Assembly (NCBI GenBank): GCA_905221605.1
Contig: CAJNDS010002499.1
Span: 212,001-276,000, forward strand
Source of the DNA: Symbiodinium natans
Lineage: Eukaryota > Sar > Dinophyceae > Suessiales > Symbiodiniaceae
Direction: 5' to 3'
DNA: 64,000 nt
How positions within the stretch are numbered: the first letter of the stretch is position 1; the number at the start of each line of letters is the position of its first letter. This document shows positions 41,354 to 49,900 of this stretch, piece after piece. Position numbers and translations under genes: made by a program. The notes under the pieces were generated by a model. That model searched no databases. It was not told the origin of the DNA and worked only from the letters and a program-made list of their open reading frames with translations.

Positions 41354-41674
41354 ATGAGCATTTGGAAAAGTAAACCAGAGTTTAAAAGAATGCCACAGGT
41401 GCAACAATACTATGATTTAGAAGATACTATAGGAGTAGCAAGTAGGAAAAAATATTTAGAAGACTTAAAATTAAGAGTTGAAGAAGCAGAAAACAGAGGT
41501 AAAAATATTGCTATGAGGAATGATTGGGTGCAACATCAAAAGAAAAGTTTATATCAGGGTCAATTAGATGATATAAACAAACAATTAGAGCGTCCAATGA
41601 TGCCAGTAAGAACAAAAGAAGAGCTTAAGAAAAAACAAAATGAATTAAAAGAGATTATGATGAATTTAGTATAA
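41354..41674 (+). CDS. small coiled-coil protein
   Basis: 106 residues, mostly helical and charged. Residues 35-60 (KYLEDLKLRVEEAENRG) and 75-104 (LDDINKQLERPMM...KEELKKKQNELKEIM) look like two coiled-coil helices. The N-terminus is MSIWKSKPEFKRMPQVQQYYD. It lies in a tightly packed row of four plus-strand genes after the minor capsid gene. An assembly or core protein is likely from position only. Confidence 0.55.
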   Translation: MSIWKSKPEFKRMPQVQQYYDLEDTIGVASRKKYLEDLKLRVEEAENRGKNIAMRNDWVQHQKKSLYQGQLDDINKQLERPMMPVRTKEELKKKQNELKEIMMNLV

Positions 41675-41707
41675 GTTACATTTTAATATAATTAATTAAA
41701 ATCTAAC
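41675..41707 (+). promoter_or_regulatory. palindrome with TCTA before the 41721 gene
   Basis: 13-bp arms GTTACATTTTAAT (41675-41687) and ATTAAAATCTAAC (41695-41707) with one mismatch. TCTA is at 41702-41705, 15 nt before the ATG. The left arm begins immediately after the preceding stop codon. Confidence 0.6.
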
Positions 41708-41720
41708 TCCAAATATAATA

Positions 41721-42734
41721 ATGATTAAAACATTAAAATCTGAATTAAAATTACGACCTACTTACGATGAAATGGTAGGTATGATTGAAAGTCAAGGAGA
41801 TGAGAACCGACCACCAATAGAGAAAATAATTGACAGAAGAGCAACATTATTTAGAAACAACCAGTTCGGTAGTCAATTTGATAACATTGATTTTTTAGGG
41901 TTGAAGAAGCAAGAGGAGGATAAAGTTAAGAATGATTTAAGAAGAGCACAACTAAATCATTATGGGGTTACGAATGGTGTATCAACTGCTGTAGCAGGAA
42001 TGCAAACAAGTGCAACATCTAGCGGATATGATACACCAATAGAAGTTTATGAAGGAATGGAAGAAGAAGAAACGTATCCAGACTACATTCATGATTTAGA
42101 CGGTGCATTGAAAAGGTTGCAGGTGCTATCAGAACAAAGAAAACATGTAGAAGATGCCAAAAGTGATTTAGATGACGTTCATCATCAGTCATTACCAGCA
42201 GGCGTTGAAGTTCATTCAATGGATGTTCCAGCAGAAAATGATGATGATAATGAAGAAGAAGCAGAAATAACCGCGCTAGAACAAAAAGTAGCATACACAC
42301 GTGGTTTTGACCCTGACCAAGTCTTCAACGATGATAGCGTTACTTATAGAGGGTTAATGTTTCAGTTATTTGTTAGAGATTTGTTAACGGATGAAATGGT
42401 GGATTTATTGAATAAACTACCAACAGACCAGAAAAAGAAGCAATACCTAGTATCAATCATAGAGGGTCACAAAGAATTAGATGAATGGAACGCAGATTTT
42501 GACAGTGCTAAATTAAGTCGTAAAATAAAGTTGTTTAAAAGAGAGAGAAGACGTGTAAAATCCAAAAGAGTAGAACAATCAGCATCATCAAGTGGAGTAG
42601 GTGCAGTAGTCCCTTCACAAACAGCATCATCAACACCTTTAAGAGACATAGCAGTAGCTGGTGCAAAAGCAGGTGTTGAAACACTAGCAAAAGCGGGAGC
42701 AACAGCAATAGCAAAATCATTTTTACCAGTATAA
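41721..42734 (+). CDS. virion-region protein with RPTYDE motif and Ala/Gly-rich tail
   Basis: 337 residues. The N-terminus carries LKLRPTYDEMVG (10-21), shared with the next gene. The middle is acidic and helical (about 135-215, with EENDDDNEEEAE-like acidic runs). Residues 215-290 form a conserved-looking domain with GLMFQLFVRDLLTDEMVDLL. The C-terminal 35 residues are Ala/Gly-rich and hydrophobic (AVAGAKAGVETLAKAGATA) and could form an amphipathic, membrane-active helix. No family was recognised. Candidate scaffold or internal virion protein. Confidence 0.6.
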   Translation: MIKTLKSELKLRPTYDEMVGMIESQGDENRPPIEKIIDRRATLFRNNQFGSQFDNIDFLGLKKQEEDKVKNDLRRAQLNHYGVTNGVSTAVAGMQTSATSSGYDTPIEVYEGMEEEETYPDYIHDLDGALKRLQVLSEQRKHVEDAKSDLDDVHHQSLPAGVEVHSMDVPAENDDDNEEEAEITALEQKVAYTRGFDPDQVFNDDSVTYRGLMFQLFVRDLLTDEMVDLLNKLPTDQKKKQYLVSIIEGHKELDEWNADFDSAKLSRKIKLFKRERRRVKSKRVEQSASSSGVGAVVPSQTASSTPLRDIAVAGAKAGVETLAKAGATAIAKSFLPV

Positions 42735-42752
42735 AAATATACTTATTAATAT

Positions 42753-43559
42753 ATGTTGAGGTTACGCCCCACTTATGAAGAAATTGCAAGGGAAGCAAGA
42801 ACAAGAAGATTAAGAATATTACCAGAGAAAGAGAGAAGAACACAACAAGGTTTATTATTAAATGATGTTAACTTTGATGACTTTGATTTAGGTAAGTATG
42901 ATAAGAAGACAATATTAATGAATGATAACCCTAATAAGGGAACACAAACGGATGTATTCAATGAAACACCAAGCATAACAGAAAGTGAAAGTATGAAATC
43001 ATTAGAAGAAGAAGTTAAACAGAGACAAACAGATGAAAGCCTTTCAAGTATAAATAGTAGTAAAAAAGAAGAAAAGACTGAAAGAGAACGTGAACGCAAT
43101 CAACCAGAGAAAAAATCAGTAATGCGTAGAGTTTGTGATGCTATGTTTGGAGAAGATGAATTTAAAGAAGAAAGAGAAGAAATGAGAAGCAGAAGGCAAC
43201 AAATATATACTGATGAAGATGTAAATGAACCATCTGTAGAGAAACAAAAGACTGAAGAGAGCGATGATGATTTACCTATGAATGTTAAAAAATCTTTTGA
43301 GCCTTCTTCGTCATCAAGTTCTAGAAGAAGTTCAAACAGAAGTGTATTATTACCCATTGAAGAAGAGGCGTTAAGTGAACATATTCATTCATCACCTCCT
43401 GAAACAGTTCAAAGTTCCGTTCCAAGTGATAGAACAATTGAATATGTTGAAGAGCCAAGTCCACCTCAAAGTGTCATTAGTTCTCGTAGAAGTCAAGAAA
43501 CCATAGAATACATAAGGAGTAGAAGCAGTAGTAATAGCAGAAGAACATTAAGTAGTTAA
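42753..43559 (+). CDS. Ser/Arg/Glu-rich protein with RPTYEE motif
   Basis: 268 residues, 18 nt after the preceding stop. The N-terminus MLRLRPTYEEIAREA repeats the motif of the upstream protein. The remainder is low-complexity and charged: KEEKTERERERN-like runs, then Ser/Arg-rich segments (SSSSSSRRSSNRS and SSRRSQETIEYIRS). It is probably disordered, phosphorylatable and nucleic-acid-binding, like small core proteins of other DNA viruses, but no homology is claimed. No TCTA or TACTTAAA is seen in its short upstream gap, so it may be read from the upstream promoter. Confidence 0.6.
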   Translation: MLRLRPTYEEIAREARTRRLRILPEKERRTQQGLLLNDVNFDDFDLGKYDKKTILMNDNPNKGTQTDVFNETPSITESESMKSLEEEVKQRQTDESLSSINSSKKEEKTERERERNQPEKKSVMRRVCDAMFGEDEFKEEREEMRSRRQQIYTDEDVNEPSVEKQKTEESDDDLPMNVKKSFEPSSSSSSRRSSNRSVLLPIEEEALSEHIHSSPPETVQSSVPSDRTIEYVEEPSPPQSVISSRRSQETIEYIRSRSSSNSRRTLSS

Positions 43560-43623
43560 TTATTACTTTATGGGGGGTGCTAAAACGCCCCCTACTTAAA
43601 GAATAATTAACGTTATATAGTAA
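43555..43623 (+). promoter_or_regulatory. early-type promoter nested in inverted repeats
   Basis: Outer arms GTTAATTATT (43555-43564) and AATAATTAAC (43602-43611) enclose a G5/C5 stem (GGGGGTG with CGCCCCC). They also enclose the box CTACTTAAAG (43592-43601), which is 23 nt before the ATG at 43625. ATATAGTAAG (43614-43623) follows, just before the ATG, as at 46139-46149. The C-rich sequence before the box matches that before polymerase. Confidence 0.6.
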
Positions 43624-43624
43624 G

Positions 43625-43975
43625 ATGAACTCCTGCTTTGTAACGGAAAAAGGTGAAAAGTTAAATATTGATGATGACCTTTTTGACGTGCTGTGGAACT
43701 CGCTAGATGAAGAGAATAGCGAGGAAATAGCACAAGCGAAAAAGAAATCACACAATGATAAAAACAATGAAAAATATAAACAAAATGGCTACTTCAAACA
43801 ATATTTTAAAAATAATAGTCAGTGCTTTGAATGTGAGAAGTGTGGAAGAAAGATAAGTAGCAATACTAATAAATCTAAACATATGAACACGAAGAGATGT
43901 AAAGAAATTTATCAAGAAAAACTAGAAAAGGAAATGATGGATAAGATAGGAAGGAAGATATTGTTATGGAATTGA
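43625..43975 (+). CDS. small C2HC zinc-finger protein
   Basis: 116 residues. A finger C70-X2-C73-X12-H86-X5-C92 (FECEKCGRKIS..NKSKHMNTKRC) sits in a Lys-rich context; the N-terminal third is acidic. Early-type promoter. It precedes the integrase. Probably an early DNA-binding regulator, from finger and timing only. Confidence 0.65.
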   Translation: MNSCFVTEKGEKLNIDDDLFDVLWNSLDEENSEEIAQAKKKSHNDKNNEKYKQNGYFKQYFKNNSQCFECEKCGRKISSNTNKSKHMNTKRCKEIYQEKLEKEMMDKIGRKILLWN

Positions 43976-44006
43976 TATTATTATCTAACATATAATAATA
44001 TTAATT
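43970..44006 (+). promoter_or_regulatory. 15-bp palindrome with TCTA abutting integrase ATG
   Basis: Arms 43970-43984 and 43992-44006 pair with one mismatch; the loop is CTAACAT. TCTA is at 43984-43987, 19 nt before the ATG at 44007. The stop of the upstream gene lies in the left arm. Confidence 0.65.
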
Positions 44007-44939
44007 ATGAGTAAGAATAATAAATTAGCAGAACTATATTATGATATTGAGTCAGGTTTTGGGAGTGCAAAGAGTTTATATGATGATGCTATAAAAGCGG
44101 GATTAGTAGTAACGCTAAATGAAGTTAAAGAATGGTTGAAAAGTCAGTCAATAAAACAGAGAAGTAATTACAAACAGTATAACAGTTATTCAGCTCCTTT
44201 TGCTAGAGCTATTTATTCTGTGGATTTAATGAATATGATTAGTTTAATGAAAGATACTGACACATATAAGAAAGAATATCCGTTATATGGTTTTGTATGT
44301 GTTGATAACTTTAGTAAGAAGTGTCACGTTGTGCCAATGCAAAATAAAGACGGTGACACAGTACTAAATGCTCTAAAGGAATGTTTCAAAGTAATGGGTC
44401 ATCCCCAGTCGGTTTATAGTGATGATGAAGGAGCGTTGAACGATAAAATATTACAAAAATATTTGAAAGACGAGGGCATAACACATAATACAACTTTAAC
44501 TCATGCAAATGTGGCTGAACGAATGATAAGAACCTTAAAGAAAATGATAGGTGATAGGGCACTTGTTCATAAAGGAGCGTGGACAATAATGTTAAAACCT
44601 GTTTTGGATAAATACAATAAACAAATGAAACACAGCACGACGGGAATGACACCTAATGAAGCCCATAAAGATGAGCACCATATAGAAGTAAAAGCTAATT
44701 CAGTAATGAAGGAAAAATATTTACGAAATTATCCTAATATTAAAGAAGGTGACACTGTAAAGGTTTTTACAAAAAGTGGTGGTAATTATACCAGCAGAAA
44801 AGAAACAAGGAGCAAATGGAGCGAGAAAACATATGAAGTTAAAGAAGTTGAAAGAGATAAACAACTGAATAAATATTATGTTCTTGAAAGTTTACCTAAA
44901 AAATATATGAGACATGAATTATTGTTAATAAATAAGTAA
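44007..44939 (+). CDS. int: retroviral-type integrase (rve, DDE)
   Basis: 310 residues; inserts the linear genome ends into host DNA. The catalytic core holds D73 (AIYSVDLMNM), D139 or D140 (SVYSDDEGAL) and E171 (HANVAERMIRTLK), as in Polinton integrases; the second-to-third spacing is about 30 residues. GMTPNEAH (213-220) is the typical block near the end of the core. The C-terminal domain, from about 245, begins EGDTVKVF and ends KYMRHELLLINK, an SH3/chromo-like fold. No N-terminal HHCC zinc domain is evident. The core appears catalytically complete. Confidence 0.94.
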   Translation: MSKNNKLAELYYDIESGFGSAKSLYDDAIKAGLVVTLNEVKEWLKSQSIKQRSNYKQYNSYSAPFARAIYSVDLMNMISLMKDTDTYKKEYPLYGFVCVDNFSKKCHVVPMQNKDGDTVLNALKECFKVMGHPQSVYSDDEGALNDKILQKYLKDEGITHNTTLTHANVAERMIRTLKKMIGDRALVHKGAWTIMLKPVLDKYNKQMKHSTTGMTPNEAHKDEHHIEVKANSVMKEKYLRNYPNIKEGDTVKVFTKSGGNYTSRKETRSKWSEKTYEVKEVERDKQLNKYYVLESLPKKYMRHELLLINK

Positions 44940-44941
44940 AT

Positions 44942-44951
44942 CTACTTAAAG
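44942..44951 (+). promoter_or_regulatory. early-type box before the 44978 gene
   Basis: CTACTTAAAG, preceded by AAAT (so TCTA also occurs here), 26 nt before the ATG. The box begins 2 nt after the integrase stop codon. Confidence 0.5.
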
Positions 44952-44977
44952 AAAAAAGACTTTAATATATTAGTGAT

Positions 44978-45400
44978 ATGGACACTGATAAAGCAAAGAA
45001 GATTGTTAAGAAGTTCATCCAAAATAACCGTTATCCTGAATATAATGATATAGTTAAAATGTTAAAGAAAAACTTTAATAAATACCGAGAAAGTGATGAT
45101 AAAGAATTTGCTATTCATTATCTTAATCTTTTCAGTGAGTATGGACAACCGAACCATGAATGGATGAAAGAAATATATGAAAATATCATGAATAGAAAAC
45201 TAATTAAAACAAACGGTGAGAAGATATATAATAGAGGCGGTGCCCTTGTAATGCAATCCAACTATTATACATTGATTGAGATATTGAAAGATATGTTTGA
45301 AGATAAAGGTATGAAACATGATGAACGAGTAGAAATATTGTATCCAATAAAAGAAAAAATTAGTGAATGCTGGAATGGAGTGGGAGAATGGAGACACTAA
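44978..45400 (+). CDS. small protein, possible paralog of the 46155 gene
   Basis: 140 residues, helical and Lys/Asp/Tyr-rich, single Cys near the end. The last third (HDERVEILYPIKEKISECWN then GVGEWRH) resembles the end of the 46155 protein (NDDLRISILKTIVQVWKD then NGIWKET): acidic start, Arg, hydrophobic helix, Trp, Gly, Trp. No family is recognised. Early-type promoter; likely an accessory or regulatory protein. Confidence 0.55.
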   Translation: MDTDKAKKIVKKFIQNNRYPEYNDIVKMLKKNFNKYRESDDKEFAIHYLNLFSEYGQPNHEWMKEIYENIMNRKLIKTNGEKIYNRGGALVMQSNYYTLIEILKDMFEDKGMKHDERVEILYPIKEKISECWNGVGEWRH

Positions 45401-45443
45401 CTATTATATTATAAACAATTAAAACTGTATAATATGCTAGTAT

Positions 45444-45477
45444 CTACTTAAGGACAGACCGCCCTAGAATAGTAGGA
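45444..45477 (+). promoter_or_regulatory. early-type promoter before the 45481 gene
   Basis: CTACTTAAGG (45444-45453), 27 nt before the ATG, then a GCCC-rich spacer and TAGAATAGTAGG (45466-45477), which resembles the ATAGTAAG element before other early-type genes. Confidence 0.5.
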
Positions 45478-45480
45478 ACT

Positions 45481-46101
45481 ATGACCATCCTAGATTATAG
45501 CAAGTGTGAAGCGTGTAAGAAACTTAAAAATACAAAATCAGTAACTTTAAATAAAATATTACCTGAAGTTGTAGTAGATAAAATCGTTTCATATAATTGT
45601 TGTTATTATTGTGGAATGATGAGGAAGAAAGAACAAGAAAATAAAACTAATGAGCACTTAAGTAAGATTGAAAAACAAATACAGTATTTCAAACGAACTA
45701 AATTATCAAGATTTAATGAATATGATAGAAGCATAACAAGGGAAATAAACCAACTGAAAAACATTATTGACAGAGGAAACAGTCCGTTTAAAAATGTTTT
45801 AAAATCATATGTTAGAAATTGCTATAGGGTAATAACTTATCAGTTCTGTATGGTTATTAGGAACTTACATAATAAGAAGTGGTTAATAGACTTTATAAAT
45901 AATAAATCAAATATACTAACCATGAGATATAGTTATTATAAAAATACTTATCCAGATAAATGGTTATGTAAAATAATTGTTTATGAATATTTACATGATT
46001 TGATAAGTTATGATATGAAGTATATTGATAATGATGAACTTAAAAAATATTTGAATGATGTATTTGATGATAATAATAATAAGAGGCACTGCCGACCCTA
46101 G
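45481..46101 (+). CDS. protein with N-terminal zinc knuckle, unknown function
   Basis: 206 residues. C9-X2-C12 and C40/C41 with C44 (CEACKK and NCCYYCG) could bind one zinc ion. Between them LPEVVVDKIVSYN resembles the start of an F-box-like helix, but this is too short to call. The rest is helical and very Lys/Asn/Tyr-rich. It ends in a GC-rich stretch (RHCRP) next to the following promoter. Accessory protein of unknown role. Confidence 0.55.
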   Translation: MTILDYSKCEACKKLKNTKSVTLNKILPEVVVDKIVSYNCCYYCGMMRKKEQENKTNEHLSKIEKQIQYFKRTKLSRFNEYDRSITREINQLKNIIDRGNSPFKNVLKSYVRNCYRVITYQFCMVIRNLHNKKWLIDFINNKSNILTMRYSYYKNTYPDKWLCKIIVYEYLHDLISYDMKYIDNDELKKYLNDVFDDNNNKRHCRP

Positions 46102-46115
46102 GCGGGAGGGGGTAG

Positions 46116-46149
46116 GCACTTAAAGGGAGGGCGTCCTACTATAGTAAGA
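46116..46149 (+). promoter_or_regulatory. early-type promoter before the 46155 gene
   Basis: GCACTTAAAG (46116-46125), 29 nt before the ATG, followed by ACTATAGTAAG (46139-46149). Spacing between the two elements is 13 nt, close to the 12 nt seen at 43.6 and 45.4 kb. Confidence 0.5.
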
Positions 46150-46154
46150 GAGCC

Positions 46155-46583
46155 ATGAACTGGAAACTGGAAGGGGGGACGACACAGCAAGAAATCAAAC
46201 ATTTTATAAAAGAAAACCCGCTACCGCGAAGAGGAAATAAATTTTGGACAAAAGTTTCAGATAAATTTTTGATGATGGAAACACCCATTGATGAAGATGA
46301 TAAGAAAACAAAAGATGATAGACTTGAAATGCTTTTTGCTATTATGGTATTGAAAGATGAAGACGGAATGGTTGACATATATGAAAAAATTGACGATGTA
46401 GAAACCATTAAAAGGGTTGGAAAAGAGTTTAATGAAAGAAACGGTATGAATTCATTATATATTAATATTTGTATTTTACGAGAAGCAATTAGAACAATGA
46501 CTTTAAATGATGATTTAAGAATATCAATATTAAAAACTATAGTTCAAGTGTGGAAAGATAACGGAATTTGGAAAGAAACCTAA
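46155..46583 (+). CDS. small protein, possible paralog of the 44978 gene
   Basis: 142 residues, helical and charged. Residues about 113-142 share the end pattern of the 44978 protein. It is the last gene before the right TIR and is transcribed toward the end of the element. No family recognised. Confidence 0.55.
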   Translation: MNWKLEGGTTQQEIKHFIKENPLPRRGNKFWTKVSDKFLMMETPIDEDDKKTKDDRLEMLFAIMVLKDEDGMVDIYEKIDDVETIKRVGKEFNERNGMNSLYINICILREAIRTMTLNDDLRISILKTIVQVWKDNGIWKET

Positions 46584-46618
46584 AATATAAACTTCAAGAC
46601 AAAACCCCGCTACAAAGC
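46584..46618. repeat. eroded inner continuation of right TIR
   Basis: Read in reverse complement it shows GGGGTTTT and GTCTTGAAG in the same order as left positions 26001-26025, so the TIR was probably longer and its inner end has diverged. Confidence 0.6.
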
Positions 46619-46953
46619 TTCATAATAAAACTTATTATGAATATTTGATAAAACATTAGAAGGTCAAACTCCCCAGAAACCTAGGAATTATGATAATCCC
46701 TGAAATTATGATGAAAATAATGAATGAGATGACTACATGTGATGAAATTTTAGGGTGAATGTACTTAAAACTGATGATTTCATGATGAAACCCCAGAAAC
46801 CCCTCCCATAAAACGAATGAGATGGAAATAATGATGTAGAATGAAGAAGATGATGATGGTGAAAATGATGTGATGTGAATAATGAAGATGGTGAGGTGTT
46901 GACCCCAGCGCCTGAAGGCCTGAACCCTAGGAACCCCCTATTTACTATTTTTT
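46619..46953 (-). repeat. right terminal inverted repeat (335 bp)
   Basis: Exact-looking reverse complement of 25658-25992, ending CTATTTACTATTTTTT. It is followed by 15 G residues of host DNA. The His-rich minus-strand frame here is the mirror of the one in the left TIR and is not a gene. Confidence 0.97.
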
Positions 46954-49900
46954 GGGGGGGGGGGGGGGCAGTGACAAAAAAGAGAGCTTGAAACCGAAGA
47001 ACCCAGAGATCGCGCAATGGCCTGGGTTTGACTCGGCACGCTCGGGCACGGTAGGCTTGCTCTCCTGCTGGGCACAGTTGCGCGGCATGAAGAGTTCCAA
47101 TTGGGGCTTTAATAAGGCGAGCTGAACCTTCAGAAGTGGCAGACCAGGAAGCTTCGAAAGGGTTTGTGGCTGCAAACTGCACAAAGCCTCGACATGCTTC
47201 GACGATAGCTCGCATGAACCCAGCAGACGTGCCACAACTTCAAGACACTGCTGGCAAGGTGAGACAGGGCCCGCGAGCCTCTTGCGCTGCCAGCCAGCAC
47301 CCTCAGCATGACCACAACACGGCTTGGGCGTGCTCTCTTGATGGGTCTTGAAAGCTCCGTGTTCCTTCGTGGCTTCGGGGTGCGGGGGCCCAAGGGGTCC
47401 AGGACCTCACAGTGGGAGGGCCAAGTCCTGAAGGCCCGCGCTGAACCGCAGGAGAGTTCTGAAACATTCTGAAACCCTTGCGCCACCCTGCCACAAAAGT
47501 GCCCCGGGTGCCAGGCGGCCGGCACCCAGCGCCGCGAGCACGAGAGCCCGGTGGCGCATCTTGTGACGCATCTTGCGGGGTATGGGGTTGCAGCGTGTGG
47601 GCTGCGGTGCATTTTTCTTGCCGGGAGCGCCCCACTCTCGGGCACGGTATCATTTTCGGATTTCCGGGGCTTTGGGGTGACGCTGACTGCGCATGCTGCA
47701 TGGGTTTCAAGGTCAGCTTTTGTAAAGATAAAGGGTTTTGCGGGGTCTTTTGGAGACTAAGGTCGTGGGGCTTCGAGCCCCCCCTGTAATTGAGAGAACA
47801 TGCGCAGCAGGCAATCATGAGCCACGCATCCGGCGCGGCAACACGCTGCAAACTCTTCCACGGATTACGGATGATGATCTACGAACCCTCAGCTGACCTC
47901 ATGACCTGGCACTCGCAAAGCCCCAAAGCCTTCCGGATCTAAGAATCTTTTGGTTCTTCATCGGTCCTAGCTTCATCCTTGGTCGTGGCAGTCAGGATTG
48001 TCGCCCCTTACGGCTTCCTGGCTCGAGTTGCGCTCTTTCCTCTTTTGGGACAACATCGGGGGCTCCCCAGCTTCCCCCTATTTCGCGGGGCCCACCTCCT
48101 CAACGGGAAAACTTCCCCACACACTTTTCTCCACGCGCGCGCTGTCCCGCAGCCCCTGTCCCGTCGCGCACGGCGGCACCAAGGCGAGGTGTGCAGCGAG
48201 TTCTCGCAGGGTTCCCTGAGCTGGTCAGAGCTTCTTCCGGGGATCTTGCGGGGATTCTTTGGCGAAGGGCTTGTTGTCAAGGTCCATTGCTTTTGACGTT
48301 TTGGGCTCGGGGATCGTGTAGGGGCTAACAGGATCTAACTGCACTCGAGTTACGACAAGATCCTTGCAAGATTAAGCTTCGAAGGCACTCAAACTTTCTA
48401 CACGTAGTGCACATTCGTCCGGCCTCACAAGATGCTCAATACCTGGTCCTCAATCGAATGGCTCAATCATGCTGGGCCCCAGGCAGGAAGCAGCTTCGCG
48501 AGAGTTTCATAGGCCAGTGGAACGGTCCAATCCAGGAGTCATGACGCACGACGCCAGCTCTTAGAGTTCTCAGGGCCTGCGGCTCCATGAATCAGGGTGT
48601 GGACAGGATGAGGTCCTGAACCCTAAACTGGCTTGGCGCCAGAGCACCCGGCAGGTCTATCCAAAAGCAATGATATATGGATATGATATGAGCGACCTTC
48701 CCAAGACTGTCGACAGCTGCTCCTGCTGTCAAGTCAAACTCTGTGTGGTTTTTTGCTGGTCTTGGGAAGGTCAAGAACAGATTTGGCAGCAAAACTGCCT
48801 TCACTGCATTTTCGGTCCTCGCGCTACTCCTGCTTGGGGCATTTTTCGGTTTGACTTTTTGACGCTGCACTGAGTTATATCGAGGTTCTCAGTTACCAAT
48901 AGGAAAGCGCCCGCGAGCTGCCCGTTGGCGAGTAGTGTCCCAAATCAGCTGCCGAGACAGTGCACTGGGGTATCAAGTTCGGGCTGCCTTTCCATCCTAC
49001 GGTCTGGACCTTCCCAGCCTAAGTTCGGAATCCAACAGCTTGGCGCAATGCGTTCTATGGCGAGGACATGCAGTGAGCTGAGCTCTGCAGTTGAGACGAT
49101 TCAAGTCGCCGAGGCGAGCAGCATTCCGTTCAAGCAAAGTGGCGGGCTAGATGCTGACAAATCACCCTTATAGCCACCCCATCCGAAGACTTTTTCACAC
49201 GAGACCAAAGAGCTCCAGAACTGAAAAGATGGACAAGAATTGACAACTCAAAACACATGACTGCACTTCACGGCACACATTTCGCATCCCAAAGTCCCAG
49301 CAAGCCCCGAATCTCAAGCTATCCAGATCCTCTGCGGGCTTGCCACAGCACAAACTTTGCTTAAAGCACCGCCTTCTTAAACAAAGTACAGCCCTAAAGT
49401 ATTGATCCCCTTCGCTTCAGCTCGCTCGCCAGCTGGTGGTATCCCACCGGTTCTCAATCGGGAGTCATGGGAAGGGCGCTCGCAGGTCATCTTCTACGTT
49501 AAGTTTAAGGCGCAGGGTTTAGGATTGAGGCCATCCAGCAGAATCAATTCCCAGCCCCAAAGACGAAGCATGAAGGTCCAGAATCCTCATACCCTAACGC
49601 CTCCACTCCCCACACTCCCCAGAAAGTACCGGGAGGGTAGCGAGAAGTCGTGCTTGCGGCGGCGCTCCACGCAAGCCGGCATTGAGGCACCGATACTTGA
49701 TTCCGATTCTACTTTTTTTATTTGGGGCGGGGGGGTGGGGGGGGTGCGGTTGCAGGATTTGGGCCAAGGGGACTGCCCGCTTAGGGGCTTAGGGGGTTAG
49801 GCGCTAAAGGAGAGGAGCCGAAGCACAGCATCCGCAACTACAAAATAACCCCCAAGGTATTCCAAGCCCTGGAAGGCCTTCCGGGGCCTTGCCTAACAGC

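Larger units (their letters stand above)
25658..46953. mobile_element. integrated Polinton/Maverick- or PLV-type DNA virus
   Basis: The element is bounded by 335-bp terminal inverted repeats and flanked by G runs on both sides (GGGGG at 25653-25657; a G15 run at 46954-46968), so a target duplication of 5 bp or slightly more is possible but ambiguous. It contains the hallmark set: protein-primed family B polymerase, A32-like packaging ATPase, major capsid protein, probable minor capsid protein and rve integrase. It also has a fiber-like protein and a lipase. I did not find an adenovirus-type maturation protease. The core (about 28.8-46.6 kb) is strongly AT-rich against a GC-richer host. All core reading frames are open. 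Family knowledge says such elements are 15-40 kb and replicate by protein priming; the assignment here rests on motifs and synteny. Confidence 0.95.
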
